6,545 nt of DNA, from positions 1 to 6,545 of the forward strand of contig DASXBJ010000097.1 in the NCBI GenBank assembly GCA_036491755.1, in the 5' to 3' direction. The DNA comes from DASXBJ01 sp036491755. GTDB lineage: Bacteria > Chloroflexota > Dormibacteria > Dormibacterales > Dormibacteraceae. Within the stretch, counting starts at the first letter, position 1; the number at the start of each line of letters is the position of its first letter. The translations under genes were made by a program, and so were the position numbers. Below, piece after piece: positions 1 through 5,439 of the stretch. A model generated the notes under the pieces. That model worked only from the letters and a program-made list of their open reading frames with translations, was not told the origin of the DNA and did not search any database.

Positions 1-10
1 CTCATCGAGC

Positions 11-643
11 GTGATTCGCGTGCCGATCAGCGTCAGTAGGCATCCCCTGGTCGCGGACTGTCTGCGCGGTCTGCGCGACGCCACGACCGAGCCCGAGGAG
101 TTCAGGGCGCTGGCGCGCAACATCATCACGCTGCTCCTTTACGAGGTCACGGCGGACCTCGCCGCGAGGCGCGTGACGGTGAAAACGCCATTGCGGGACG
201 CCGACGCGCTGGAGCTCGAGCGCGAGGTGGTCGCCATCCCCGTCCTCCGGGCGGGCCTCGGCCTGCTCGGCCCCGCCCTCGAGCTGCTGCCCCGCGTCAG
301 CGTGGGCTACATCGGGCTCGAGCGAGACGAGGCGACCGCCGTCGCGCGCATCTACTACCAGAAGCTACCGAGCCTGATCGGCAAGGTCCCGCTCCTGCTG
401 GACCCGATGCTCGCCACCGGCGGCTCGGCGGCGCAGGCGCTCGATTTGATCAAGGAGGCGGGCGGGACCGAGCCGAGGATGGTGTGCATCGTCGCGGCGC
501 CCGAAGGCGTTCGCGTCCTCGAGGAGAGGCACCCGGAGGTGCACGTCTACACGGCGGCGCTGGACGAGGGCCTCAACGACAAGGCATACATCGTCCCCGG
601 CCTGGGCGACTTCGGCGACCGCCTGTTCGGCACGGGGACCTAG
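11..643 (+). CDS. upp: Uracil phosphoribosyltransferase
   Basis: This cytosolic pyrimidine-salvage enzyme condenses uracil with PRPP to give UMP and pyrophosphate. The 210-residue product has the usual family length. The N-terminal part carries the conserved VLRAGLGL segment (residues 78-85), then YYQKLP (115-120). The PRPP-binding loop DPMLATGGS is at 131-139, and the C-terminal uracil-binding segment KAYIVPGLGDFGDR is at 191-204. The start is a GTG at base 11. Only ten bases precede it in the window, so neither a ribosome site nor an upstream partner can be judged. Its G+C content is much higher than that of the next gene. The stop at 641-643 is followed almost at once by a tRNA-like remnant. 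No truncation or missing motif is visible, and the identification is secure. Confidence 0.97.
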   Translation: MIRVPISVSRHPLVADCLRGLRDATTEPEEFRALARNIITLLLYEVTADLAARRVTVKTPLRDADALELEREVVAIPVLRAGLGLLGPALELLPRVSVGYIGLERDEATAVARIYYQKLPSLIGKVPLLLDPMLATGGSAAQALDLIKEAGGTEPRMVCIVAAPEGVRVLEERHPEVHVYTAALDEGLNDKAYIVPGLGDFGDRLFGTGT

Positions 644-664
644 CGTCCCCCACCCAGCCGTCGA

Positions 665-720
665 GCGCGCACGGTTCGGGACCGTGAAGCCCCGGGTTCA
701 AACCAAGGTCGAACTCACCA
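665..720 (+). pseudogene. Degenerate tRNA-Pro(CGG)-like 3' half, possible att remnant
   Basis: Bases 670-686 form a perfect 5-bp anticodon arm (CACGG/CCGTG) around the 7-base loop TTCGGGA, the loop of tRNA-Pro with anticodon CGG. It is preceded by GCGC (665-668), fitting the 3' strand of a D stem. It is followed by a 5-base variable loop AAGCC (687-691) and a canonical T loop TTCAAAC (697-703). A CCA lies at 718-720. Against an intact tRNA: the T stem pairs at only three of five positions, the acceptor strand is one base too long before CCA, and no matching D or acceptor 5' strand lies upstream, where the upp stop sits. I infer a tRNA 3' fragment such as integrases leave at an attachment site. 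A chance hairpin remains possible. Confidence 0.4.
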
Positions 721-731
721 TACTCACCGGA

Positions 732-1526
732 ATGCCACGACAGCGAAAAGCAGCTAACGGCGGATTTATCCGAGCAGTTGAGGTCACTGTGCCGCTCGAT
801 GGTAGAAACAAATATCCGCTGAATCTCGCGGCGATCCGCAACGTTCAGTCCCTGGCTCTCGACCCACACATGACCATCTTTGTGGGTGAGAACGGCAGCG
901 GTAAGTCGACACTCGTCGAAGGTATCGCGGTCGCTGCCGGTTTCAACGCCGAGGGTGGCTCGGCTAACTTCAACTTCCGCACCCAACGGCACACTCCCGA
1001 GCTGGCGACTCACTTGCGCCTGGTTCGGAACCCGGCGCGGCCGAGAACGGGATTCTTCCTGCGAGCGGAGAGCTTCTTCAACGTCGCGACGGAAATCGAA
1101 CGCCTTGATGAAGAGCCATCGAAGGCGTCGAGAATCGGTCCGGCATACGGCCCGCAACCGCTGCACGAGGTGTCGCACGGAGAATCGTTTCTTGCCCTCG
1201 TCATAAACCGTTTTGGTCCCGGCGGACTGTACGTGCTCGACGAGCCTGAGGCTGCGTTGTCACCCACCGGTTGCCTCGGGTTGGTGCGCAGATTTCACGA
1301 GCTTCTCGACCAAGGCTCGCAATTCATCATCGCGACCCACTCACCGATCCTCATGAGCTTTCCGCGCGCGACGATCTATCTGTTGAACGAATCCGGGCCG
1401 GTCAAAGCCACATGGGAATCACTCGATCACGTCCGAATCACGCGAGAGTTCCTCAACGATCCGAACGCAGTTCTCGAAGTATTGCTGACGAATAGAACCC
1501 AGTCAGAAGGCGAGACAGTGTGCTGA
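732..1526 (+). CDS. COG3910-type AAA/ABC-like ATPase
   Basis: This is a soluble ATPase with an ABC/SMC-type head and no membrane segments; its cellular role is unknown. Residues counted from the ATG at 732: Walker A GENGSGKST (52-60), the family motif AAGFNAEGGSANFNF (68-82), RAESFFN (111-117), a signature-like SHGES (148-152), Walker B GLYVLDEPEAALS (165-177), and the H-switch ATHSPIL (201-207). All catalytic elements look intact and the roughly 264-residue length is normal. The frame is also open to a GTG at 684, but that codon lies inside the tRNA-like anticodon arm and homologs begin just before the RAVEVTV segment, so I prefer 732. No good ribosome site is visible. G+C is clearly lower than in upp, suggesting acquisition. 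No partner nuclease or effector gene adjoins it. ATPases of this family usually occur alone, so a defence role should not be assumed. Confidence 0.9.
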   Translation: MPRQRKAANGGFIRAVEVTVPLDGRNKYPLNLAAIRNVQSLALDPHMTIFVGENGSGKSTLVEGIAVAAGFNAEGGSANFNFRTQRHTPELATHLRLVRNPARPRTGFFLRAESFFNVATEIERLDEEPSKASRIGPAYGPQPLHEVSHGESFLALVINRFGPGGLYVLDEPEAALSPTGCLGLVRRFHELLDQGSQFIIATHSPILMSFPRATIYLLNESGPVKATWESLDHVRITREFLNDPNAVLEVLLTNRTQSEGETVC

Positions 1527-1712
1527 GGAGCTGTGTCGCGCAAATAACGCTGCCCGTCAAAAAACTGTTGCGGGCGCGCGCATCCATCGAGCTGGGGAGG
1601 CGAGCGGGAATGCTTATTGATGACCGTTGGCGAAAGCGCGCCACCTATGTGAAAGCGCGGGACCCACTCGCAACGGTAATGGGCAAGCGCCTTGTGGGCT
1701 CAGTGTTCTTCG

Positions 1713-2363
1713 TCACGATGCACCTGTACGCGTGAACGTCAAATGTGTGACTCCGCTCGGCGACGAGACGGTCTCGATCCGATAATCGCGCTCGAGACCC
1801 TCGAGTCCGTCCCACAGGCGCACGCCGCGGCCGAGCAGGATCGGGACGACGACGATGTGCATATGGTCGACGAGTCCGGCCGCAACGAAATCACGGGTGA
1901 CCGTGACGCCTCCGCCGATGCGGACGTCCTGACCCGCCGCAGCGTCGCGGGCGGTCGCGAGCGCCCCCGCAGGTGAATCGTCGATGAAGTGGAACGTCGT
2001 GCCGCCCTCCATCTCGAGCGGCGGGCGCGGGTGATGGGTGAGGACGAACACCGGAGTATGGAACGGCGGGTTCGGGCCCCACCAGCCCCTCCACTCCGGG
2101 TCCTCGTGCCATCCGGGGTAGCCGAACTTCAACGACCCCATGATCTCGGCGCCGATCCCAGGACCGTGCAGCCGCGCGAAGGCATCGTCGACGCCACCAA
2201 CGCCCTCCGGCTGGCCGGCCATCTCGTGAAACCACGGGGTGGCGATCAGCCAGTCATGCAGCCGTTGGCCGGCGTGGCCAAACGGCGCCTCGAGGCTTTG
2301 ACCCTCGCCAGTGCCGAAGCCATCGAGCGAAATCGAGAAGTTGTTGACACGTACCAGTGACAT
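1713..2363 (-). CDS. RibD C-terminal / dihydrofolate-reductase-fold family protein
   Basis: This is a predicted cytosolic NAD(P)H-dependent reductase of the RibD_C (YyaP/YwjB-like) family, 216 residues. The true substrate is unknown. Visible motifs: NNFSISLDGF near the N terminus (7-16), where dihydrofolate-reductase-fold proteins carry their substrate strand; the PVFVLTHHPRP strand (104-114); the RIGGG nucleotide-binding turn (148-152); the LVDHMHIVVVPILLGRGVRLW segment (164-184); and a C-terminal hydrophobic strand THLTFTR (206-212). The ATG is supported by a GGAGG seven bases upstream. The gene is transcribed alone, converging on the ATPase gene and diverging from the flavoprotein gene. 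The family includes genuine riboflavin-pathway reductases fused to RibD and many stand-alone proteins without assigned substrates. Nothing here indicates riboflavin synthesis. Confidence 0.92.
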   Translation of the reverse strand: MSLVRVNNFSISLDGFGTGEGQSLEAPFGHAGQRLHDWLIATPWFHEMAGQPEGVGGVDDAFARLHGPGIGAEIMGSLKFGYPGWHEDPEWRGWWGPNPPFHTPVFVLTHHPRPPLEMEGGTTFHFIDDSPAGALATARDAAAGQDVRIGGGVTVTRDFVAAGLVDHMHIVVVPILLGRGVRLWDGLEGLERDYRIETVSSPSGVTHLTFTRTGAS

Positions 2364-2370
2364 CCTTGGT

Positions 2371-2375
2371 CCTCC
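2371..2375 (-). promoter_or_regulatory. Shine-Dalgarno site of the RibD_C-like gene
   Basis: On the minus strand GGAGG sits seven bases before the ATG at 2363-2361. This fixes the start. It also marks this gene as having a leadered mRNA, unlike several genes to the right that have no such site. Confidence 0.75.
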
Positions 2376-2815
2376 ATCGGTGATCAGTAGTCGGCCGCCA
2401 CATCAAGAGACTCCGTGACGCCGATGAAATCATCGATGCAGCGCAGGTCAGCAGCAGGGACTGTTGGGTGGGACGACCGCTTCGAGCCATGTTTACCAGC
2501 CTTCAGTCAAAAGATGATCCGCTCGCACGCCTTTTCACCCGCTGCGAATTTCTCGGGTCTGACAGTTGCTGGAGCTGAATCAGGCCGCCCAGGTGATCGC
2601 TGGTAGGGTTCGGTACTGTCCGTCCCCCGACCACTTCTGAATCCGAATCGGATCTGGTCGACTCTCACGGAAAGGCGCCGGCACAGCCGGGTCACAATTT
2701 CCTGGGGAACTATCAAGGACGGTGCAATGGTCGCCGAGGCACAGAGCGGCGTCGCCGATTCGGTAAGTGGCGAACCCGTGTCCGCTCGCGTACTTCCCGC
2801 CATCCGCCAAACCCC
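2376..2815. other. Non-coding divergent intergenic region
   Basis: About 440 bases separate the two divergent genes. No convincing gene is visible on either strand. One frame (2384-2578, plus) is open for 64 codons but has no start codon until deep inside. A small inverted repeat CGATG-AAAT-CATCG lies at 2422-2435 and could be an operator half-site pair for the minus-strand gene, but it is too short to be persuasive. No strong -35/-10 pair could be identified. G+C is moderate (34 of 60 in 2521-2580), lower than in upp. Confidence 0.5.
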
Positions 2816-2821
2816 GAGGAG
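2816..2821 (+). promoter_or_regulatory. Shine-Dalgarno site of the PPOX-fold gene
   Basis: GAGGAG lies seven bases before a GTG at 2829 and ten bases before the adjoining ATG at 2832. It shows that translation starts here and not at the in-frame ATG about 100 bases upstream (2727). Confidence 0.7.
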
Positions 2822-2831
2822 AAAGCAAGTG

Positions 2832-3329
2832 ATGACACCCCGCACGGAACTCGACGCCCGCTTCAGCGAGCCCGGAGCAAAGCCCACCAGTTGGGAGGAC
2901 ACGCTTGAGGCGATCAAGCGAGCCGACATCTTCTGGATCTCGACCGTCCGAAGGGACGGCCGACCACACGTCACTCCGCTCGTCGCTGTCTGGCTCGACG
3001 ACGCCCTGCACTTTTCCACGGGCCCCGACGAGCAGAAGGCGCGCAACATCGCCGGCAACCCGCGCGTCGTGCTGACCACCGGCGTCAACGGCTGGCAGAG
3101 CGGCCTCGACGTGGTCATCGAAGGCGACGCCGCCCGCGTCACCGACTCACAGCAACTCGACCGCCTCGCCGCAACCTGGGCGCAGAAGTGGGACGGGCGA
3201 TGGCAGTACGAGGTCAGCCAGGATGGCTTTCGACACGACGCCGGGACCGTGCTGGTGTTCGCGGTCCGCCCGGCCAAAGTCCTTGCCTTCACCAAGGGCG
3301 GTTTCTCCCACACCCGGCATCGCTTCTGA
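2832..3329 (+). CDS. Pyridoxamine 5'-phosphate oxidase-fold family flavoprotein
   Basis: This predicted cytosolic split-barrel protein of 165 residues is related to pyridoxamine-phosphate-oxidase-like FMN or F420 binding proteins. Homologs include general reductases and F420-dependent enzymes; the substrate cannot be read from the sequence. The typical N-terminal half is clear: WISTVRRDGRPHVTPL (35-50), the VWLDDALHFSTG strand pair (53-64), the phosphate-contacting segment EQKARNIAGNPRVVLT (67-82), and VVIEGDAARVTD (94-105). The C terminus ends in the family-typical strand VFAVRPAKVLAF (142-153). The start was chosen from the GAGGAG ribosome site; GTG 2829 is equally possible and adds one residue. 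The upstream extension to 2727 has no support. The gene stands alone and converges on the DUF5990 gene 80 bases further on. Confidence 0.93.
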   Translation: MTPRTELDARFSEPGAKPTSWEDTLEAIKRADIFWISTVRRDGRPHVTPLVAVWLDDALHFSTGPDEQKARNIAGNPRVVLTTGVNGWQSGLDVVIEGDAARVTDSQQLDRLAATWAQKWDGRWQYEVSQDGFRHDAGTVLVFAVRPAKVLAFTKGGFSHTRHRF

Positions 3330-3409
3330 GGCGCTAACGCCAGAGAGGAGGCAGGCCAGCCGTTTGAAAGACGCGAATACAACCGCCGGGACGTTCGCGA
3401 GCGCGCACA

Positions 3410-3865
3410 TTACAGGTTGTCGGCGAGCGTCCAACGAAGGTCCGCAGCCCAAAAACGAGCGGTGCTTGGAAGGCCTTTCTCGTTGGTCAGGTTGACCGTG
3501 CACCTGAGCGCACTGCCGCCTTGTTCCGACTGCTTCACAAGAGTCGGATCGAGGCCCTCGAGCATCACCTTGCCGCGCCGGAACAGTCTCAGTTGGCCGT
3601 CGGCCTCGCGGTTGAACCAGTTCAAGTAGACGTGGCGATCACCGGGCTTCCCATCGACCTGCGGACCACGAAAGTCGGGCTTTCCGTCCCGCCAGACGAT
3701 TCGGACTGAGACGTGCCAATCCACGCCTTGCGTATCGCCGGCAACAACGCCGATTGGGTCGGTGAAGCGACCGACTCCCACCTGCACGTCTTCATAAGGA
3801 CCGTGCTCCGGGGAGGGGTTACAGCGTCGTCCCGGCCCGTTGACGCCTTTGATTTCGAGGATCAC
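3410..3865 (-). CDS. DUF5990 family protein
   Basis: This 151-residue soluble protein of unknown function has no signal peptide or membrane segment. The family pattern is recognisable: an N-terminal ILEIKGVNGPGR strand (2-13), the CNPSPEHGPYEDVQVGVGR segment (15-33), the central FRGPQVDGKPGDRHVYLNW (65-83), FRRGKVMLEGLDP (95-107), and LTNEKGLPSTAR (126-137). These resemble DUF5990 proteins of actinobacteria, which are mostly beta-rich and of unknown role. The start is GTG at 3865. An in-frame TAG lies only four codons upstream, so the start cannot be much earlier. There is no Shine-Dalgarno site; a TAGGCT box nine bases before the start suggests a nearly leaderless mRNA. The gene is divergent from the broken antitoxin gene. 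Confidence 0.8.
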   Translation of the reverse strand: MILEIKGVNGPGRRCNPSPEHGPYEDVQVGVGRFTDPIGVVAGDTQGVDWHVSVRIVWRDGKPDFRGPQVDGKPGDRHVYLNWFNREADGQLRLFRRGKVMLEGLDPTLVKQSEQGGSALRCTVNLTNEKGLPSTARFWAADLRWTLADNL

Positions 3866-3874
3866 ATCGCCGGC

Positions 3875-3880
3875 AGCCTA
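3875..3880 (-). promoter_or_regulatory. Possible -10 box TAGGCT of the DUF5990 gene
   Basis: On the minus strand TAGGCT fits the TANNNT consensus and lies nine bases before the GTG start. No -35 element is recognisable. The spacing is a little long for a strictly leaderless transcript. It belongs to a pattern seen before three other genes in the window. Confidence 0.3.
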
Positions 3881-3946
3881 CATTGGCGAACTGAGACGCG
3901 GTCCGGCCGGCTGCGCATCAGATTGGCCAAATAGTGATGATGGTTT

Positions 3947-4191
3947 ATGACTCGAAATGATGTGCTCGACGTGAACCTGCACGAGGACGTGGCCCGGTCG
4001 CCGGCCGAGATGGCACGTCGCAGCACCGCTCGATGTCTCGCGTCGCCAATGATCTCCTCCGGGCGGGGCTGCAGGCAGGGCAGAGGAAGCCCAAGGTGAC
4101 GCTCTATGAGCCGGAGGTCTTCGATACGGGAGAGCCGCTCGTCGAGGTCACGGACGCCGCGGCGGCGCTCGAGCTTCTCGAACGTGGCTGA
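3947..4191 (+). pseudogene. Frameshifted VapB-like ribbon-helix-helix antitoxin
   Basis: Read in two frames this is one antitoxin of about 81 residues. From the ATG at 3947 the first frame gives the DNA-binding strand VLDVNLHEDVA and the first helix up to AEMARR (base 4021). Beyond base 4032 the next frame gives MSRVANDLLRAGLQAG, the second helix, then the toxin-binding tail with LYEPEVFDTGEPLVEVTDAAAALELL and a stop at 4191. Eleven bases, one short of four codons, join the halves. Restoring one base after 4021 would give RREHRSMSRV, as expected for this fold. Without it the first frame stops at 4099 (50 residues), and the second could only restart at ATG 4033 without the DNA-binding strand. 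No PIN or other toxin gene follows; the next gene starts 20 bases on. A sequencing error cannot be excluded. Confidence 0.65.
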
Positions 4192-4211
4192 GGCCGCCTG
4201 CCATTTGATCG

Positions 4212-4889
4212 ATGGATTGGCCAGGGCAGTCCGGTTTGACTGATCGGGCTACCGCGCCAACGCGGATCGAGGCCACTACCCTCGGTGAGGCGTGGCTCGC
4301 GGTCGCGGGCGCGATTCTCAGTGATGGCGTGGCCGGGAGCTGGGAGGGACGGCCAACGGTCGAGCTGCTGCTCGCCACGCTCGACGTCAGCTCGCCCGCG
4401 GTGGATGACCCGATCATCGCCCGGCTCGGCGATCCCGAGCGGCTGGCCTGGATGCACGCGAACTTCACCGACCATGCGCGAGTCGCGGAGCTCGGTGACG
4501 CCGAGAGCTACGCGACCCGCCTGTACGACTACGCCCACGCCGGGCGCGACCAGATCCGATGGGTCGTGGACCGGCTGGCCGCCAACCCGTCGGCGAGGGA
4601 CGCGACGGTCACCACGTTTGAGCCTCTGACAGACACCGATTACATCCCCTGCGTCAGCCTGCTCGACTTCTGGCTCGCCGGCGGGGCGCTGCAGCTCGCC
4701 GTCTACGCCCACTCCATCGACTTCGGCACAAAAGGCTATGCGAACCTGGTCGAGCTCGCGGCGGTGCAGGGACGCGTGGCCGGCGACCTCGGGGCCGGGG
4801 TCGGAACGCTGACGCTGATCGTGAAGTCTGCCCACCTCTATGCGGCCGAGCTCGATCTCATGCGAGGGGTCATCGCGACGTCGCGCTGA
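4212..4889 (+). CDS. Thymidylate synthase-superfamily protein (short, divergent)
   Basis: This is a predicted cytosolic pyrimidine C5-modifying enzyme of the ThyA / (d)CMP hydroxymethylase superfamily, 225 residues against about 264 for ThyA. The core is clear: GDAESYATRLYDY (95-107), GRDQIRWVVDRLAANPSAR (111-129), and YIPCVSLLDFW (144-154) with nucleophile Cys147. Then comes HSIDFGTKGYANLVELA (167-183), with Asp170 and Asn178 at the ThyA folate and pyrimidine positions, and SAHLY (206-210) with the ribose-binding His and Tyr. Odd points: the dUMP-phosphate Arg (E. coli 166) is His167, the residue after the Cys is Val rather than His, and the protein ends about 15 residues after SAHLY, so the C-terminal folate-closing segment is missing. 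The start is ATG 4212 with only a weak ribosome site; cotranscription from the antitoxin remnant 20 bases upstream is possible. True substrate unknown: dUMP, CMP, dCMP or another nucleotide. Confidence 0.85.
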   Translation: MDWPGQSGLTDRATAPTRIEATTLGEAWLAVAGAILSDGVAGSWEGRPTVELLLATLDVSSPAVDDPIIARLGDPERLAWMHANFTDHARVAELGDAESYATRLYDYAHAGRDQIRWVVDRLAANPSARDATVTTFEPLTDTDYIPCVSLLDFWLAGGALQLAVYAHSIDFGTKGYANLVELAAVQGRVAGDLGAGVGTLTLIVKSAHLYAAELDLMRGVIATSR

Positions 4890-4915
4890 CCACCGGGACG
4901 ATGTGGGGATGGGCG

Positions 4916-5353
4916 TCAGTCGAGCTTCTGAGCCAGCTCGACGATGATGCCTTCGGGGCCGCGGATGTAGCAGACCCGGTAGCTGTCCTCGTACCGCACT
5001 AACTCGCCGACGAGCACGGCGCCGTGGGCCTGAAGGCGGGTTAGCACGTCCTCGACGTCTTCGACCTCGAATGTGACATGGCGAATGCCCAGCGCGTTAG
5101 GCGCCGCATCGCGCTGGGGGCCGGCCGACTTCGGCGTGTGGAACTTCGAGAGCTCGAGCCGGCTCACGCCGTCCGGCGTCCGCATCATGGCGATGTCGGA
5201 TCGAACTCCGTGGAGCCCGACGACGCGGTCCACCGACCCTCCCTCGAGTGACGCCTCGCCCTCGAGCTCGAGGCCCAGCTCGAGAAAGAACGCGATCGCC
5301 GCCGCGAGGTCTTCGACCACAACTCCGACGTGGTCCATACGCCGGACGGTCAC
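4916..5353 (-). CDS. VOC (glyoxalase/dioxygenase-fold) family protein
   Basis: This 145-residue cytosolic protein of the vicinal-oxygen-chelate superfamily has two beta-alpha-beta-beta-beta modules. The first begins MDHVGVVVEDLAAAIAFF and the second IRHVTFEVEDVEDVLTRL. The four classical metal-ligand positions are filled: His8 (MDHVG), Glu67 (LELSKF), His92 (IRHVTF) and Glu139 (IIVELA). A divalent-metal lyase, isomerase or epimerase activity is therefore plausible; the substrate is unknown. The start is set at GTG 5353 because homologs begin just before MDHVG. An earlier ATG at 5437 would add a low-complexity leader, and ATG 5338 would shorten the protein slightly. No Shine-Dalgarno site precedes it, but a TACCCT box lies seven bases upstream. 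The gene converges on the thymidylate-synthase-like gene (26-base gap) and diverges from the HAD gene. Confidence 0.92.
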   Translation of the reverse strand: MTVRRMDHVGVVVEDLAAAIAFFLELGLELEGEASLEGGSVDRVVGLHGVRSDIAMMRTPDGVSRLELSKFHTPKSAGPQRDAAPNALGIRHVTFEVEDVEDVLTRLQAHGAVLVGELVRYEDSYRVCYIRGPEGIIVELAQKLD

Positions 5354-5360
5354 GGCTTTC

Positions 5361-5366
5361 AGGGTA
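5361..5366 (-). promoter_or_regulatory. Possible -10 box TACCCT of the VOC gene
   Basis: On the minus strand TACCCT (TANNNT consensus) ends seven bases before GTG 5353. That is the distance at which transcription would start on the start codon itself. No -35 box or ribosome site is evident. Confidence 0.4.
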
Positions 5367-5427
5367 GTCGGCCCGGCTCCGCCGCTTAGAGGCGAAGAGG
5401 CTTGGCCGGATGATCGCTCGCGATGAA

Positions 5428-5433
5428 TAGACT
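5428..5433 (+). promoter_or_regulatory. Possible -10 box TAGACT of the HAD gene
   Basis: TAGACT ends six bases before GTG 5440, with no Shine-Dalgarno sequence between. This fits a leaderless transcript. It lies in the 86-base divergent gap shared with the VOC gene. Confidence 0.4.
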
Positions 5434-5439
5434 TCAAAC

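Noticed and set aside
684..731. N-terminal extension of the ATPase from GTG 684
   Set aside because: It would place the start inside the tRNA-like anticodon arm and add 16 residues not expected in the family; ATG 732 is preferred, though no strong ribosome site proves it.
1520..1735. A 71-codon open frame on the plus strand after the ATPase gene, beginning GTG at the ATPase stop
   Set aside because: Basic composition without a recognisable domain, no ribosome site beyond chance, and it runs over the 3' end of the opposite-strand RibD_C-like gene. Bases 1527-1712 are best left as non-coding.
2384..2578. Open plus-strand frame of 64 codons with a protein-like look (RLRDADEIIDAAQVSSRD)
   Set aside because: It has no usable start codon near its beginning, no ribosome site and no recognised family. 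It may be a gene remnant, but the length is unremarkable in G+C-rich DNA.
3330..3341. Small hairpin GGCG-CTAA-CGCC between the convergent PPOX-fold and DUF5990 genes
   Set aside because: A 4-bp stem with no T run on either side is too weak to call a terminator.
2507..3382. Long minus-strand open frame (291 codons) across the PPOX-fold gene
   Set aside because: It is rich in Arg, Ser and Thr and antisense to a gene with clear family motifs and a good ribosome site, as expected for a shadow frame in G+C-rich DNA.
4104..4835. Minus-strand open frame (243 codons) opposite the thymidylate-synthase-like gene
   Set aside because: Low-complexity Arg/Gly/Val composition and no domain; the plus strand here encodes a conserved active site.
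5249..5285. Repeated CTCGAG/GAGCTC words in the VOC gene
   Set aside because: They simply encode the alternating Leu-Glu run LELGLELEGE in the first module; not a separate repeat element.
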